From NCBI GenBank assembly GCA_016209525.1, contig JACQWK010000179.1, forward strand, positions 1 through 40,353: DNA of 40,353 nucleotides. Reading direction: 5' to 3'. The position numbers and the translations under genes are program-made. Of this stretch, positions 18,581-26,497 are shown piece after piece. A model generated the notes under the pieces. That model saw nothing but the letters and a program-made list of their open reading frames with translations, ran no database searches and had not been told where the DNA came from. Position 1 is the first letter of the stretch. Every line of letters starts with the position of its first letter. This stretch comes from Verrucomicrobiota bacterium. Its GTDB lineage: Bacteria > Verrucomicrobiota > Verrucomicrobiia > Limisphaerales > SIBE01.

Positions 18581-20200
18581 ATGAATCGAAGAGAGTTTAT
18601 CCGAATGGCGGCCTGGGCGGGCACATCGGCGTTGATCCCTTCGGCTCTGGCTGGATCTTCCGCCGGCAGCCTTACCATCTCCTCTCCTTTTCGCCTCAAA
18701 CGATTTGAATGGGAGGAATCGACTATCTCGGAACTCCAAGCCGCCATGAATTCCGGCCGAGAAACCGCGGCATCCCTGGTCGGGAAATATCTGCGAAGGA
18801 TCGAGGACATTGACCGGCGCGGACCTGCGGTCAACTCCGTGATCGAACTCAATCCGGACGCCGGCGCCATCGCGCGCACGCTTGACAAGGAGCGCAAAGC
18901 CAGAGGCCCGCGTGGACCGCTCCATGGCATCCCCGTCTTGATCAAGGATAACATCGACACCCACGACCGCATGATGACCACCGCCGGCTCTTTGGCGCTC
19001 CTGGGGTCGATTCCATCGCGGGATTCGTTCGTTGCCGAAAAACTGCGCGAAGCCGGGGCGGTGATTCTGGGCAAAACCAACCTGAGCGAATGGGCCAATT
19101 TTCGATCGAACCGATCCACCAGCGGTTGGAGCGGCCGCGGTGGGCTGACCAAGAACCCCTACGCGCTCGATCGAAATCCGTCCGGTTCGAGTTCCGGATC
19201 GGCGGCGGCCGTGTCCGCCAATCTTTGCTCCGCGGCGATCGGCACAGAAACGGACGGCTCGATCATCTCGCCTTCCACGCTTTGCGGAATTGTCGGCCTT
19301 AAGCCAACGGTGGGGTTGATCAGCCGCGCCGGGATCATCCCAATCGCCCACAGCCAGGACACCGCAGGACCGATGACCCGCACCGTGACGGACGCGGCAA
19401 TTCTCTTGGGTGCGCTGACCGGCGTGGACCCGCGCGATCCCGCGACCGATCCCAGCCGCGGCCGAGCGCATCGCGATTACACTCCGTTTCTCGATCCGAA
19501 CGGCCTGCGCGGCGCGCGCATCGGCGTGGCCCGGCGATTCTTCAGTGCGCGTGTCGGGACGGAAAAGATTCTGGAGGCGGCGATTGAGGAAATGAAGCGC
19601 CGCGGCGCCGTGATCGTCGATCCGGCGGACTTGCCATCCCAGGGCAAGTTTGGCGATTCGGAATTTGAGGTCCTGCTCTATGAGTTCAAAGCCGGCCTGA
19701 ATGCTTATCTGGCCGGACTAGGGCCGAAGGCTCCCGTGCGCAGCCTGAAGGAGATTATCGAGTTCAACGAACAGAACCAAGAGAAGGAAATGCCGTACTT
19801 CGGACAGGAAACGTTTCTCAGGGCGCAAGAGAAAGGTCCCCTGACCGAGAAGGCGTATCTGGATGCGCTCGAAAAATGCCGGCGCCTTTCGCGAGACGAA
19901 GGCATCGATGCCGTGATGAACGAGCACAAGCTCGACGCGCTGATCGCGCCGTCCGGCGGTCCGGCCGGCAAAACGGATTTGATTTATGGAAATCGAAGCG
20001 TCGGCGGCAGTTCGTCCCCCGCCGCCGTGGCCGGGTATCCCAGCATTACGGTTCCGGTCGGGCAAGTGTTTGGCCTGCCGTTCGGGCTCTCCTTTTTTGG
20101 CCGGGCCTACAGCGAACCGACGTTGTTGAGATTGGCGTTTGGTTTCGAGCAGGCCACGAAAGCGCGCAAGCCTCCCAAGTTTTTGCCGACGGTGGGGTAG
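18581..20200 (+). CDS. Exported amidase-signature enzyme
   Basis: A 539-residue member of the amidase signature family, which hydrolyses amides with a Ser-cisSer-Lys triad. LHGIPVLIKDNID at 114-126 supplies Lys122. The Gly/Ser-rich stretch NPSGSSSGSAAAVS at 199-212 carries the cis-Ser (about 204-205), and GTETDGSIISPS at 221-232 carries the nucleophile Ser227. The N-terminus MNRREFIRMAAWAGTSALIP is a Tat-like signal with the RRxFI core, so the enzyme is probably exported folded. The length is normal. The substrate is unknown; relatives act on peptides, fatty amides or aryl amides, and an origin in GatA is unlikely because of the export signal and the absence of gatB/gatC. It is divergent from the pseudopilin at 17644. 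Confidence 0.9.
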   Translation: MNRREFIRMAAWAGTSALIPSALAGSSAGSLTISSPFRLKRFEWEESTISELQAAMNSGRETAASLVGKYLRRIEDIDRRGPAVNSVIELNPDAGAIARTLDKERKARGPRGPLHGIPVLIKDNIDTHDRMMTTAGSLALLGSIPSRDSFVAEKLREAGAVILGKTNLSEWANFRSNRSTSGWSGRGGLTKNPYALDRNPSGSSSGSAAAVSANLCSAAIGTETDGSIISPSTLCGIVGLKPTVGLISRAGIIPIAHSQDTAGPMTRTVTDAAILLGALTGVDPRDPATDPSRGRAHRDYTPFLDPNGLRGARIGVARRFFSARVGTEKILEAAIEEMKRRGAVIVDPADLPSQGKFGDSEFEVLLYEFKAGLNAYLAGLGPKAPVRSLKEIIEFNEQNQEKEMPYFGQETFLRAQEKGPLTEKAYLDALEKCRRLSRDEGIDAVMNEHKLDALIAPSGGPAGKTDLIYGNRSVGGSSSPAAVAGYPSITVPVGQVFGLPFGLSFFGRAYSEPTLLRLAFGFEQATKARKPPKFLPTVG

Positions 20201-20307
20201 GCTCGCGACCTGCCGGTCGGAGCGGCATCCTATCGGGCTCAGATGATTTTTCCGCGCCGGCGTGGCAGCCTTTGCGGTCCTTGGATTCAGGATTATATTC
20301 AGCGCCA

Positions 20308-21882
20308 ATGGATCAGGACTGGTTCACCGGCCATTGCTGCCGGGCCGCGCTCTGGTTGTGGCAGGTCTGCGTGGCTCTTCAGTCCCTCCCCGCTCAGACC
20401 GACGATTGCCGTCCGACGATCAGCAGTGTTCCGGATCAGGTGGATCGTTCATTTGCAGGTGACGCGCCCAACATCTTGTCCATCACCGTCACGGATGCGA
20501 AGACTCCGGCGGAGAAACTTGTCGTGTCAGCCATGACGGATAACCAGGACTTGCTGCCCAATTCGAACATTCAATTCGCCAAAGTCGATTCTAAGAATCC
20601 CTCGGTTCGTCTATTTATTTTCCGGCTGAGCTCAAACTGGACGCGAACGGGAGCCGTCAATGTCACGCTTACGGTGACCGACGAGGAGGGCTGCTCGGCA
20701 AGCACGAATTTCAAAGCGATTGTTCTCGGAGATTCGCCTTGGATCAGCCGCATTCCCGATCAGACCATTGAGATAGGTGGCTCGACCGGGCCGATCGCCT
20801 TCACAGTGAACGACCGGGACACGTTTTCTGGATTTCTCACGTTGGAGAAGAATTCTTCGAACAAAACGTTCGTGCCGGACGAAAACATCGTGATCGGCGG
20901 CAATGGCGCGAATCGAACGGTGGCGGTGACGTCGGCTTCCGGTCAGGAGGGTTCTTCGGCGATCACGATTACGGTCAGGAATTTGCGGGGAGCGGCGGCC
21001 AGCGCGAGCTTCGTCGTGGCGACGCCTCTCCCGCCGGAATGCCTGCCCACGATTTCAAGTATCGCGAATCAAACCACGGCACGAAACAAAGCACCTTTGC
21101 CGATCTCTTTCAAAGTCGATGCCGGATGCCCGGCAGCTTCCATCGTGAGCATTGTCGCGAAATCATCTCATCAAACTCTGGTTCCCGACACCAACATCCT
21201 CATCAACGGGACGGATGTGAACCGCAGCGTGGCGATCACTCCCGCGAGAAACCAGGAGGGCCAAGCGACAATTACGATCACGATCACGACTATGGGTGGT
21301 CGCGGGGGCGCCGCACGGTCGGCGAGCACTTCGTTCATTTTGACGGTCGTCGGCCCTGGACCGCCGACGCTTTCTTCGTTTGATGCACAGTATAGCTACC
21401 TTGGCGACCAACGAGCACGGGTCCTTCCCTTCGCCATTGCCAATGATGACGAGGAGGGATCGACGCTCTCGGTGTTCGCACGGTCTTCGAACCCAAAAGT
21501 CATTCCCGACTCGAATATCGTTTTGGGTGGGACCGGAGCGCGCCGCACGGTTTCGATTCGACCGGCCTATGAGCTAGGCACAACAACGATCACGATCACC
21601 GTTGTCGATGGCGGTGGAAAATCCGCCGCAAGCACGTTCAATTGGAGCGTGCGCGCTTCACCGGTGCAATTGAGGAACCCGCAAAGAAACTTGAAGGGGC
21701 AATTTCAGTGTTACGTCGCGTCCTCTCCACTGGGAACGTTCGTTCTCGTGTTCCAGACCTCCTCCAACTTGCGGGACTGGGTAGCGATTGCTACGAACTC
21801 AATTTCGACAAACTTCTTTCAGTTCGTTGATCCGTCGATCATTGATTCCCGGCGCTTTTATCGAGCAGTGCTCTTGCCATAG
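20308..21882 (+). CDS. Secreted protein of four Ig-like repeats with FYR C-terminal module
   Basis: A 524-residue protein not assignable to a named enzyme family. Residues 1-30 look like a signal peptide (ALWLWQVCVALQSLPAQ). Four Ig/cadherin-like repeats follow at about 35-140, 144-238, 246-348 and 352-449. Each has the pattern PDxNI(V/L)xxGxGxxRxVxIxxA then a T-I-T-I-T-V strand, the best copies being VPDENIVIGGNGANRTVAVT and IPDSNIVLGGTGARRTVSIR. Residues 453-524 form a C-terminal module ending RRFYRAVLLP, like those of the proteins at 9054 and 31950. The ATG at 20308 was chosen because the longer frame overlaps the amidase. It lies 107 bases after the amidase gene on the same strand. A structural or adhesive surface role is inferred. 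Confidence 0.72.
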   Translation: MDQDWFTGHCCRAALWLWQVCVALQSLPAQTDDCRPTISSVPDQVDRSFAGDAPNILSITVTDAKTPAEKLVVSAMTDNQDLLPNSNIQFAKVDSKNPSVRLFIFRLSSNWTRTGAVNVTLTVTDEEGCSASTNFKAIVLGDSPWISRIPDQTIEIGGSTGPIAFTVNDRDTFSGFLTLEKNSSNKTFVPDENIVIGGNGANRTVAVTSASGQEGSSAITITVRNLRGAAASASFVVATPLPPECLPTISSIANQTTARNKAPLPISFKVDAGCPAASIVSIVAKSSHQTLVPDTNILINGTDVNRSVAITPARNQEGQATITITITTMGGRGGAARSASTSFILTVVGPGPPTLSSFDAQYSYLGDQRARVLPFAIANDDEEGSTLSVFARSSNPKVIPDSNIVLGGTGARRTVSIRPAYELGTTTITITVVDGGGKSAASTFNWSVRASPVQLRNPQRNLKGQFQCYVASSPLGTFVLVFQTSSNLRDWVAIATNSISTNFFQFVDPSIIDSRRFYRAVLLP

Positions 21883-22355
21883 AGTCCGTCTGAGGCATGG
21901 CTGGAACGGGCTACCAGCCCGTTCTTGGCGGCAACTTGCCGCCAAGAGCCCGGCGAGTTGGTAGCCGGCTGCAACACGTCGGTGGTCTGCTCCCGAAATT
22001 TCACAATCTCGTAGCGTAGTTTTTCAATCTTCCGTATCGCAGGCTTGCAGCCTGTGCCGGCTCCACATCTCCGAACACGCTGGAGTTTTCGACGCCCCGC
22101 CGGCTGCAAGTCGGCGATACTGCGCAGCGCGGCTGGGCCGCCACCACACTGGGTGGGGCGAGACTCTGTCGAGCCCTGGAATCCTTGCTGGCAAAGATGT
22201 CAGGGCTCGACGGGAGTCTCGCCCCACCAATAAATTTTCGCGGCTAGCGCCGATTTCTGGCGATACTGATAGACTTCAAGTCTGCGCTACCGAAAATATC
22301 CAAGTGTTCCACCTGGAGGGTGATTCTCGGATTAGTTCCAAGCGTCCTTCTCCGA
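21883..22355. repeat. Cluster of palindromic repeats, about 470 bases without a gene
   Basis: Between convergent genes lie at least four units. The hairpins GAACGGGCTACCAGCCCGTTC (21904-21924) and CTTGGCGGCAACTTGCCGCCAAG (21924-21946) come first. 22033-22122 has GTATCGCAGGCTTGCAGCC facing GGCTGCAAGTCGGCGATAC. 22152-22228 is a 77-base palindrome with a near-identical copy at 36616-36693. 22245-22293 holds CGATTTCTGGCGATACTGAT and a GTCTGCGCTACC end, shared in inverse with 13984-14015. No gene is supported here; the stems could end transcription from both sides. Confidence 0.8.
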
Positions 22356-23321
22356 CTAGCGAGCGAATCCAAATTCAACCAGCAGGGGGAAATGATCTGA
22401 GCCGACGTAAGGCCCAACTTCCTTTCTGACTGTCTCGAGTTCGGTGGAAAGCAGACAGTGGTCGATGGGGATTCGCAACGGCAACAAATGGGTCGGCCAA
22501 GTCGCGTGTATCCCACGGTGGCGGGAGGAGTCCTCCAGGCCTGTCTCCGAAAGCAGCTTTCTAAACTGATAACACCAAGGCGTGACGTTCAAGTCTCCTA
22601 GCACCGCTTTGGCTCCGGGCAGGTTCGCTAAGAACGACGGGATCGCCGCAAGCTGGCCATTTCGCAGTTCGACATACTCGCGGTTGCCAGGAGGAACCGG
22701 GTGTGTGGCCAGAAGCGTCAACTCTCGGCCATCGATTCGAAAGGACGCTACGATCGATGGAACCTCCGCATCACCAAGAAAGACGATATCCGAGCTCAAG
22801 AATGGAAGCTTGCTGAACAAAGCGATCCCGAAATTGTCCTCGCGCGGTTTGAGGACAGCATGAGGGTAATCGTTTGTTAAGCTCGCCAACTGCACGATCC
22901 AGTCTGCATCCGCCTCCTCCAATACGACGAAATCAGGTTGCGTGTCCTCCACAAAATTCCTGACGAGATCGAATCGCTGGTTCTCAGTGCGGACATTGAT
23001 CAGCACAGCACGTAGAGATCTCTCGATGCGCGGACGCGATTGTTTTACTGGGAAATACGAAGAGACAAGAACCAAGTTTGCGAGTGCGAACAGAGCGCAG
23101 AGGACTGTCAACATGATCTTGCGCTTTAGAGCAAAGATGACCGTGCTGGCGAGCAGCATACCCGCATACTGGACACGGAAGTGCGAAGTCAGGTCAAACA
23201 TCCACCACCATCTGTCCAGGAATCCAGTGAGCGTGAAGAGGAACGCCGAACCAGAGGCCAAAGCGACCGAAGCCCAAAGCATGCCGACGAGACTAAACTT
23301 CTTTGGAGCCAGCTCTGTCAC
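22356..23321 (-). CDS. Membrane-anchored endonuclease/exonuclease/phosphatase-family protein
   Basis: A 321-residue protein with three N-terminal membrane segments (about 10-32, 50-66, 70-90) and a C-terminal EEP-fold domain. The catalytic set is present: LINVRTEN with Asn109, VVLEE with Glu135, LLATHPVPP with His207, LGDLNVTPW with Asp243 and Asn245, IDHCLLS with Asp287, and GSDHFPLLVEF with Asp309/His310. This matches the YafD-like branch of membrane-tethered metal-dependent phosphodiesterases; whether it cuts nucleic acid, phospholipid or another phosphoester is unknown. The topology suggests the catalytic domain may be periplasmic. The start is a GTG at 23321; an ATG at codon 14 would shorten the first membrane segment. 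Confidence 0.85.
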   Translation of the reverse strand: MTELAPKKFSLVGMLWASVALASGSAFLFTLTGFLDRWWWMFDLTSHFRVQYAGMLLASTVIFALKRKIMLTVLCALFALANLVLVSSYFPVKQSRPRIERSLRAVLINVRTENQRFDLVRNFVEDTQPDFVVLEEADADWIVQLASLTNDYPHAVLKPREDNFGIALFSKLPFLSSDIVFLGDAEVPSIVASFRIDGRELTLLATHPVPPGNREYVELRNGQLAAIPSFLANLPGAKAVLGDLNVTPWCYQFRKLLSETGLEDSSRHRGIHATWPTHLLPLRIPIDHCLLSTELETVRKEVGPYVGSDHFPLLVEFGFAR

Positions 23322-23435
23322 AGATTCTCACTATCCGCGAAAGTTTCGTTCATGTGCGCAGATTGATTCTGCCAATTAACCCGTCTAACGCTTCAACGCT
23401 TCACCGACTCTGGCGGCGGCTTCCTCGCGCTCGAT

Positions 23436-23996
23436 CTACGCGTGATTCCTTCGCGCGGTCCACCATCCGGCAATCGCTCCGGCCAAGTGTCCTTCCCAAG
23501 AGACATGCCCGCGCTGCGGCAGCACGCCGTAGAAAATTCCTCCGTAGATGACGAAGACGAAGATCGCCACGATGGCCGGACGCCAGCGTTTCATCCAGAA
23601 TGCCGCGGCCATCAAATACACCACCAAACCGTAGATAATGGAACTGGCGCCGATGTGGATCGCATCGCCTCGTCCGATCAACCAAGTGCCAAACCCGCTG
23701 GCAACCCAAATGACGGCCAACGTCGCCACTGGATGATACCGGCGGTCCCAAAATAGAAGGAGTAGCAACACGAATAGCGGGAGCGAATTGGCCATCAAAT
23801 GCGCCGTATCCGCATGCAGCAACGGGCTGAAGGCGACGCCGATCAGTCCCGGCACACGGCGAGGGACAATGCCAAAGACTCGCAGGTCGAGCGGCAATAG
23901 GTAGTCCGCGGCCGCCACCAACAACATCAGGCCAACGACGAGCGAGCTGCTCTCGAAGGCGTTGGACCAGTTGCCGGATTTCAATGTCTTGTTCAA
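23436..23996 (-). CDS. Rhomboid-family intramembrane serine protease (short form)
   Basis: A 186-residue, mostly hydrophobic protein with about six membrane segments. Rhomboid landmarks are HADTAHLMANSLPLF at 61-75 (the HxxxN region), GASSIIYG at 116-123 giving the catalytic Ser118, and SWEGHLAGAIAG at 166-177 giving His170. The usual G-x-S-G is G-x-S-S here, a modest variation next to the nucleophile. I chose the TTG at 23996 because AGGAG lies just upstream and because the ATG choices at 24065 and 24116 fall inside a large palindromic repeat; the longer forms are not excluded. Rhomboids cut membrane proteins within the bilayer. The substrate is unknown. It lies 114 bases upstream of the EEP-type gene on the same strand. 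Confidence 0.82.
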   Translation of the reverse strand: MNKTLKSGNWSNAFESSSLVVGLMLLVAAADYLLPLDLRVFGIVPRRVPGLIGVAFSPLLHADTAHLMANSLPLFVLLLLLFWDRRYHPVATLAVIWVASGFGTWLIGRGDAIHIGASSIIYGLVVYLMAAAFWMKRWRPAIVAIFVFVIYGGIFYGVLPQRGHVSWEGHLAGAIAGWWTARRNHA

Positions 23997-24044
23997 AGGC
24001 TCCTGAGTATTGGGAATTCTGCAAGGAATGCAATGCAGGTGCCT

Positions 24045-24183
24045 GCCCGGGACAGCAATTCTCATTTGGGCAACGGGCGCGGTTCGTGACCGTAAGGCGG
24101 ACACTCCTGTCCGCACATTTTCGGAGGTTTTGCGGACAGGAGTGTCCGCGTTACGGCCAAAATGAGAATTGCTGCTGCCCGGG
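24045..24183. repeat. Nested 139-base palindrome
   Basis: Outer arms GCCCGGGACAGCAATTCTCA (24045-24064) and AATGAGAATTGCTGCTGCCC (24161-24180) flank a second inverted pair, GGCGGACACTCCTGTCCGCA and TGCGGACAGGAGTGTCCGC, within 24091-24156. It contains the two alternative ATG starts of the neighbouring rhomboid frame, which is why those starts are doubted. Confidence 0.85.
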
Positions 24184-24585
24184 ATATCCGTAGCGGCGGG
24201 CGTCCTCGCGTGCCGTCAAGGGCGGCACCGTGCCGCCCGGAACCAACGTTTGACGCGGTCGTCCACGCCGAAACTTTCGATGCGTTGTCGGAAAAGCCAA
24301 CGCCTCGCTCCGCCGGGCGAGACGCCCGACTCTACGTCAGGCCGGAGGCCCTCCGCTACCGTGACCCGAACGGGCGACATGAGGAAGCACTGCTGTTATT
24401 GACGAGACCGTTGGATGAACGACAGGTTGGCGTTTGTAGTCCCGGCTTAAGCCGGTTCGGGCCGCCTAAAGGCGGGACTAGAAATCTTCCGCGTGTAGTC
24501 CATCCCACGGTCGCCTCTGTATGCTCCCCCAACCGATTCCTTTTGACGGCGTGCCTCGAGTTGGCTGATTCTCTCCGGCAACACG
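24184..24585. repeat. Further palindromic repeats upstream of the ABC transporter
   Basis: 24187-24360 contains GGCGGCACCGTGCCGCC and CGGGCGAGACGCCCG hairpins of the GTAGCGC-type family. 24411-24508 is a GTAGTCCCGGCTTAAGCCGG...GCCGCCTAAAGGCGGGACTA element, the second copy of the one at 4831-4925. Nothing here looks like a gene. The promoter of the ABC transporter should lie in the last 80 bases but was not resolved. Confidence 0.75.
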
Positions 24586-25257
24586 ATGGCCGTCCTGGAA
24601 ATTTCCAATCTCCAAAAATCGTTTTTGTCGCCGGACGGGACTCGCCGTGCCATCATCGGCATTGGCAGTTTCTCGCTGGCCGAACGCGCTCAGATGGCTC
24701 TCCGGGGTGAAAGCGGTTCGGGCAAGACGACCTTCCTGAATTTGATCGCGGGGATACTGAGACCCGACTCCGGCCGCGTCAGTGTGGCCGGACGCGAGAT
24801 GTCGGCCCTGAGCGAGCCACACCGGGATCGACTTCGCGCGACCACGATCGGATACGTCTTTCAAACGTTCAATCTGCTCCAGGGATACACCTGTTTGGAA
24901 AATGTTCTGTTGGGAATGTCGTTTGGAGCGGGGGTGGATCGCGGGTTGGCTCACAAACTTCTTGAGCGAGTAGGCTTGGGCGGCCATCTGAGGCATTACC
25001 CTCGGCAGCTTTCCAGCGGCCAGCAGCAGCGTGTGGCCGTGGCTCGTGCGCTGGCCAATCGCCCCAATCTGGTGCTGGCGGACGAACCGACCGGAAACCT
25101 GGACCCCGTCAACGCGCGCGAAGTGCTGGCGCTCATTCGCGACACTTGCCGCGAGAATAGCGCCGCGCTGCTGTTCGTGAGCCACGACCGGGAGGCGCTC
25201 GGACAGTTTGAAGAGGTCCAAGATTTTCACCAGATCAACCAGCCGACCCCGCCGTGA
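24586..25257 (+). CDS. ABC transporter ATP-binding protein, LolD/MacB type
   Basis: A 223-residue ATPase with all motifs: Walker A GESGSGKTT (41-49), Q-loop VFQTFNLLQ (91-99), signature LSSGQQQR (142-149), Walker B NLVLADEPTGNLD (161-173) and H-loop FVSHD (197-201). The short length and the sequence following Walker B are typical of the LolD/MacB/FtsE group, which works with FtsX-type permeases in a mechanotransmission mode rather than classic import. The downstream permease starts within the stop codon (GTGA), so the two are translationally coupled and should form one complex at the inner membrane. A role in lipoprotein release, peptide export or envelope stress is possible; lipoprotein release is the closest comparison, but this is not certain. 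Confidence 0.92.
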   Translation: MAVLEISNLQKSFLSPDGTRRAIIGIGSFSLAERAQMALRGESGSGKTTFLNLIAGILRPDSGRVSVAGREMSALSEPHRDRLRATTIGYVFQTFNLLQGYTCLENVLLGMSFGAGVDRGLAHKLLERVGLGGHLRHYPRQLSSGQQQRVAVARALANRPNLVLADEPTGNLDPVNAREVLALIRDTCRENSAALLFVSHDREALGQFEEVQDFHQINQPTPP

Positions 25258-26465
25258 ACATTGGATTCATGGTCTATAAAAGTCTGCGCCAACACGCGTT
25301 TTCCACCGTGCTGACCGCTTTTTCAGTCGCGTTGGCCGGGGGGCTGTTGATGTCGGTCTGGGCAGTTCGAGAGCAATCCCATGCCGCCTTCACGGGTCTC
25401 ACCGGCGGGTTCGACGCGGTCCTGGGCGCGCGCTCGGCCAAGCTGCAGCTCGTGTTGAATGCCATTTTTCACCTGGAAGAGTCCCCCGGCAATCTGGCTT
25501 GGGCGGATTACCTGGAAATTCAGGGCAACCCGAACGTCGAACTGGCCGTGCCAATCGCGATGGGCGATAACTTCCGCGGGTACCGTTTGGTGGGAACGAG
25601 CCCCGATTTGTTTGACAGGGCGGAGTATGCTCCGGGGAAACGCTACACGCCGCGTCCGCTGGGACGAGTGTTTGATCCAACGGCTCGCGAAGCGGTGGCT
25701 GGCAGCTTTGTGGCCCAGCGGCTGGGTCTCAAACGCGGCGACGTGATCCATCCTTTCCACGGCCTCCTGTTCGATGAAGAAAAGGAGCATTCTGAAACCT
25801 ATGTGATCGTCGGCGTGCTCGAACCGACCAACACTCCGGCGGACCGAGTGATCTGGATTCCATTGGAGGGTTTGCAGAAAATGAGCGGCCACGATCCCAA
25901 GGCCGCCAGCGACATCAGCGCGGTCCTGGTGAAACTCAAGGCCGGCAGCGCGGTGGCGGGCCAGCGCTTAAGCCTCCTCTACAACAAGGAGGGCGCGCGC
26001 CTGACATTGGCCTGGCCCATCGGCCAAATCATGGCGCAACTCTTCGCCAAGATTGCCTGGTTCGACCACGTGCTGGAGTTGGTCGCTTATCTGGTCGCGC
26101 TGGTGGCGACGGGATCGATTATCGCCGGCATTTACAACTCCATGAATGAACGCCGGCGTGAGATTGCCATTCTGCGGGCGTTGGGCGCTCACCGGGGGAC
26201 CGTCTTTTCATCGATCATTCTCGAGGCCGCGGCCACCGCCGCTCTTGGCATGCTCGTTGGTTTCCTGTTCTACGGGGCCATGATGACGGTTGTGGCCTCG
26301 ATCGTTCGGACGCAGACCGGGGTTGTTCTGGAGCCTCAATCCTTCCATCAGATCATGGTTTGGGCGCCGGCGGGGCTGATTGCGCTGAGCGCTTTGTCAG
26401 GAATCATCCCGGCGATGAAAGCCTATCGGACCGACGTGGCAGAGAATCTCGCGCCGATCTCCTAG
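25254..26465 (+). CDS. ABC transporter permease, FtsX/LolC-E type
   Basis: A 403-residue permease starting with GTG that overlaps the ATPase stop by four bases. One membrane segment lies near the N-terminus (about 15-37), followed by a large periplasmic domain of about 220 residues and three C-terminal segments (about 265-290, 315-345, 365-390). Between the first two of these is the cytoplasmic coupling region MNERRREIAILRALGAHRGTV, characteristic of FtsX-like permeases. Only one permease is encoded, so a homodimer with the ATPase is likely. The periplasmic part should move in response to ATP use, as in MacB and LolCDE. The cargo is unknown, and no accessory periplasmic protein is encoded beside it. 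Confidence 0.92.
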   Translation: MNIGFMVYKSLRQHAFSTVLTAFSVALAGGLLMSVWAVREQSHAAFTGLTGGFDAVLGARSAKLQLVLNAIFHLEESPGNLAWADYLEIQGNPNVELAVPIAMGDNFRGYRLVGTSPDLFDRAEYAPGKRYTPRPLGRVFDPTAREAVAGSFVAQRLGLKRGDVIHPFHGLLFDEEKEHSETYVIVGVLEPTNTPADRVIWIPLEGLQKMSGHDPKAASDISAVLVKLKAGSAVAGQRLSLLYNKEGARLTLAWPIGQIMAQLFAKIAWFDHVLELVAYLVALVATGSIIAGIYNSMNERRREIAILRALGAHRGTVFSSIILEAAATAALGMLVGFLFYGAMMTVVASIVRTQTGVVLEPQSFHQIMVWAPAGLIALSALSGIIPAMKAYRTDVAENLAPIS

Positions 26466-26497
26466 TACTGTGACACGGACCACATCGGCGATGGCGA

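Noticed and set aside
18581-20200. GatA subunit of tRNA amidotransferase
   Set aside because: The protein has an export signal and no gatB or gatC neighbours.
19876-20307. Upstream extension of the Ig-repeat gene overlapping the amidase
   Set aside because: It would overlap 325 bases of a clear amidase in another frame; the signal peptide starts at 20308.
23436-23996. Rhombosortase for the FYR-ending proteins
   Set aside because: Rhombosortase substrates end in a Gly-Gly motif plus a membrane helix; the FYR tails have neither, so a link is not supported.
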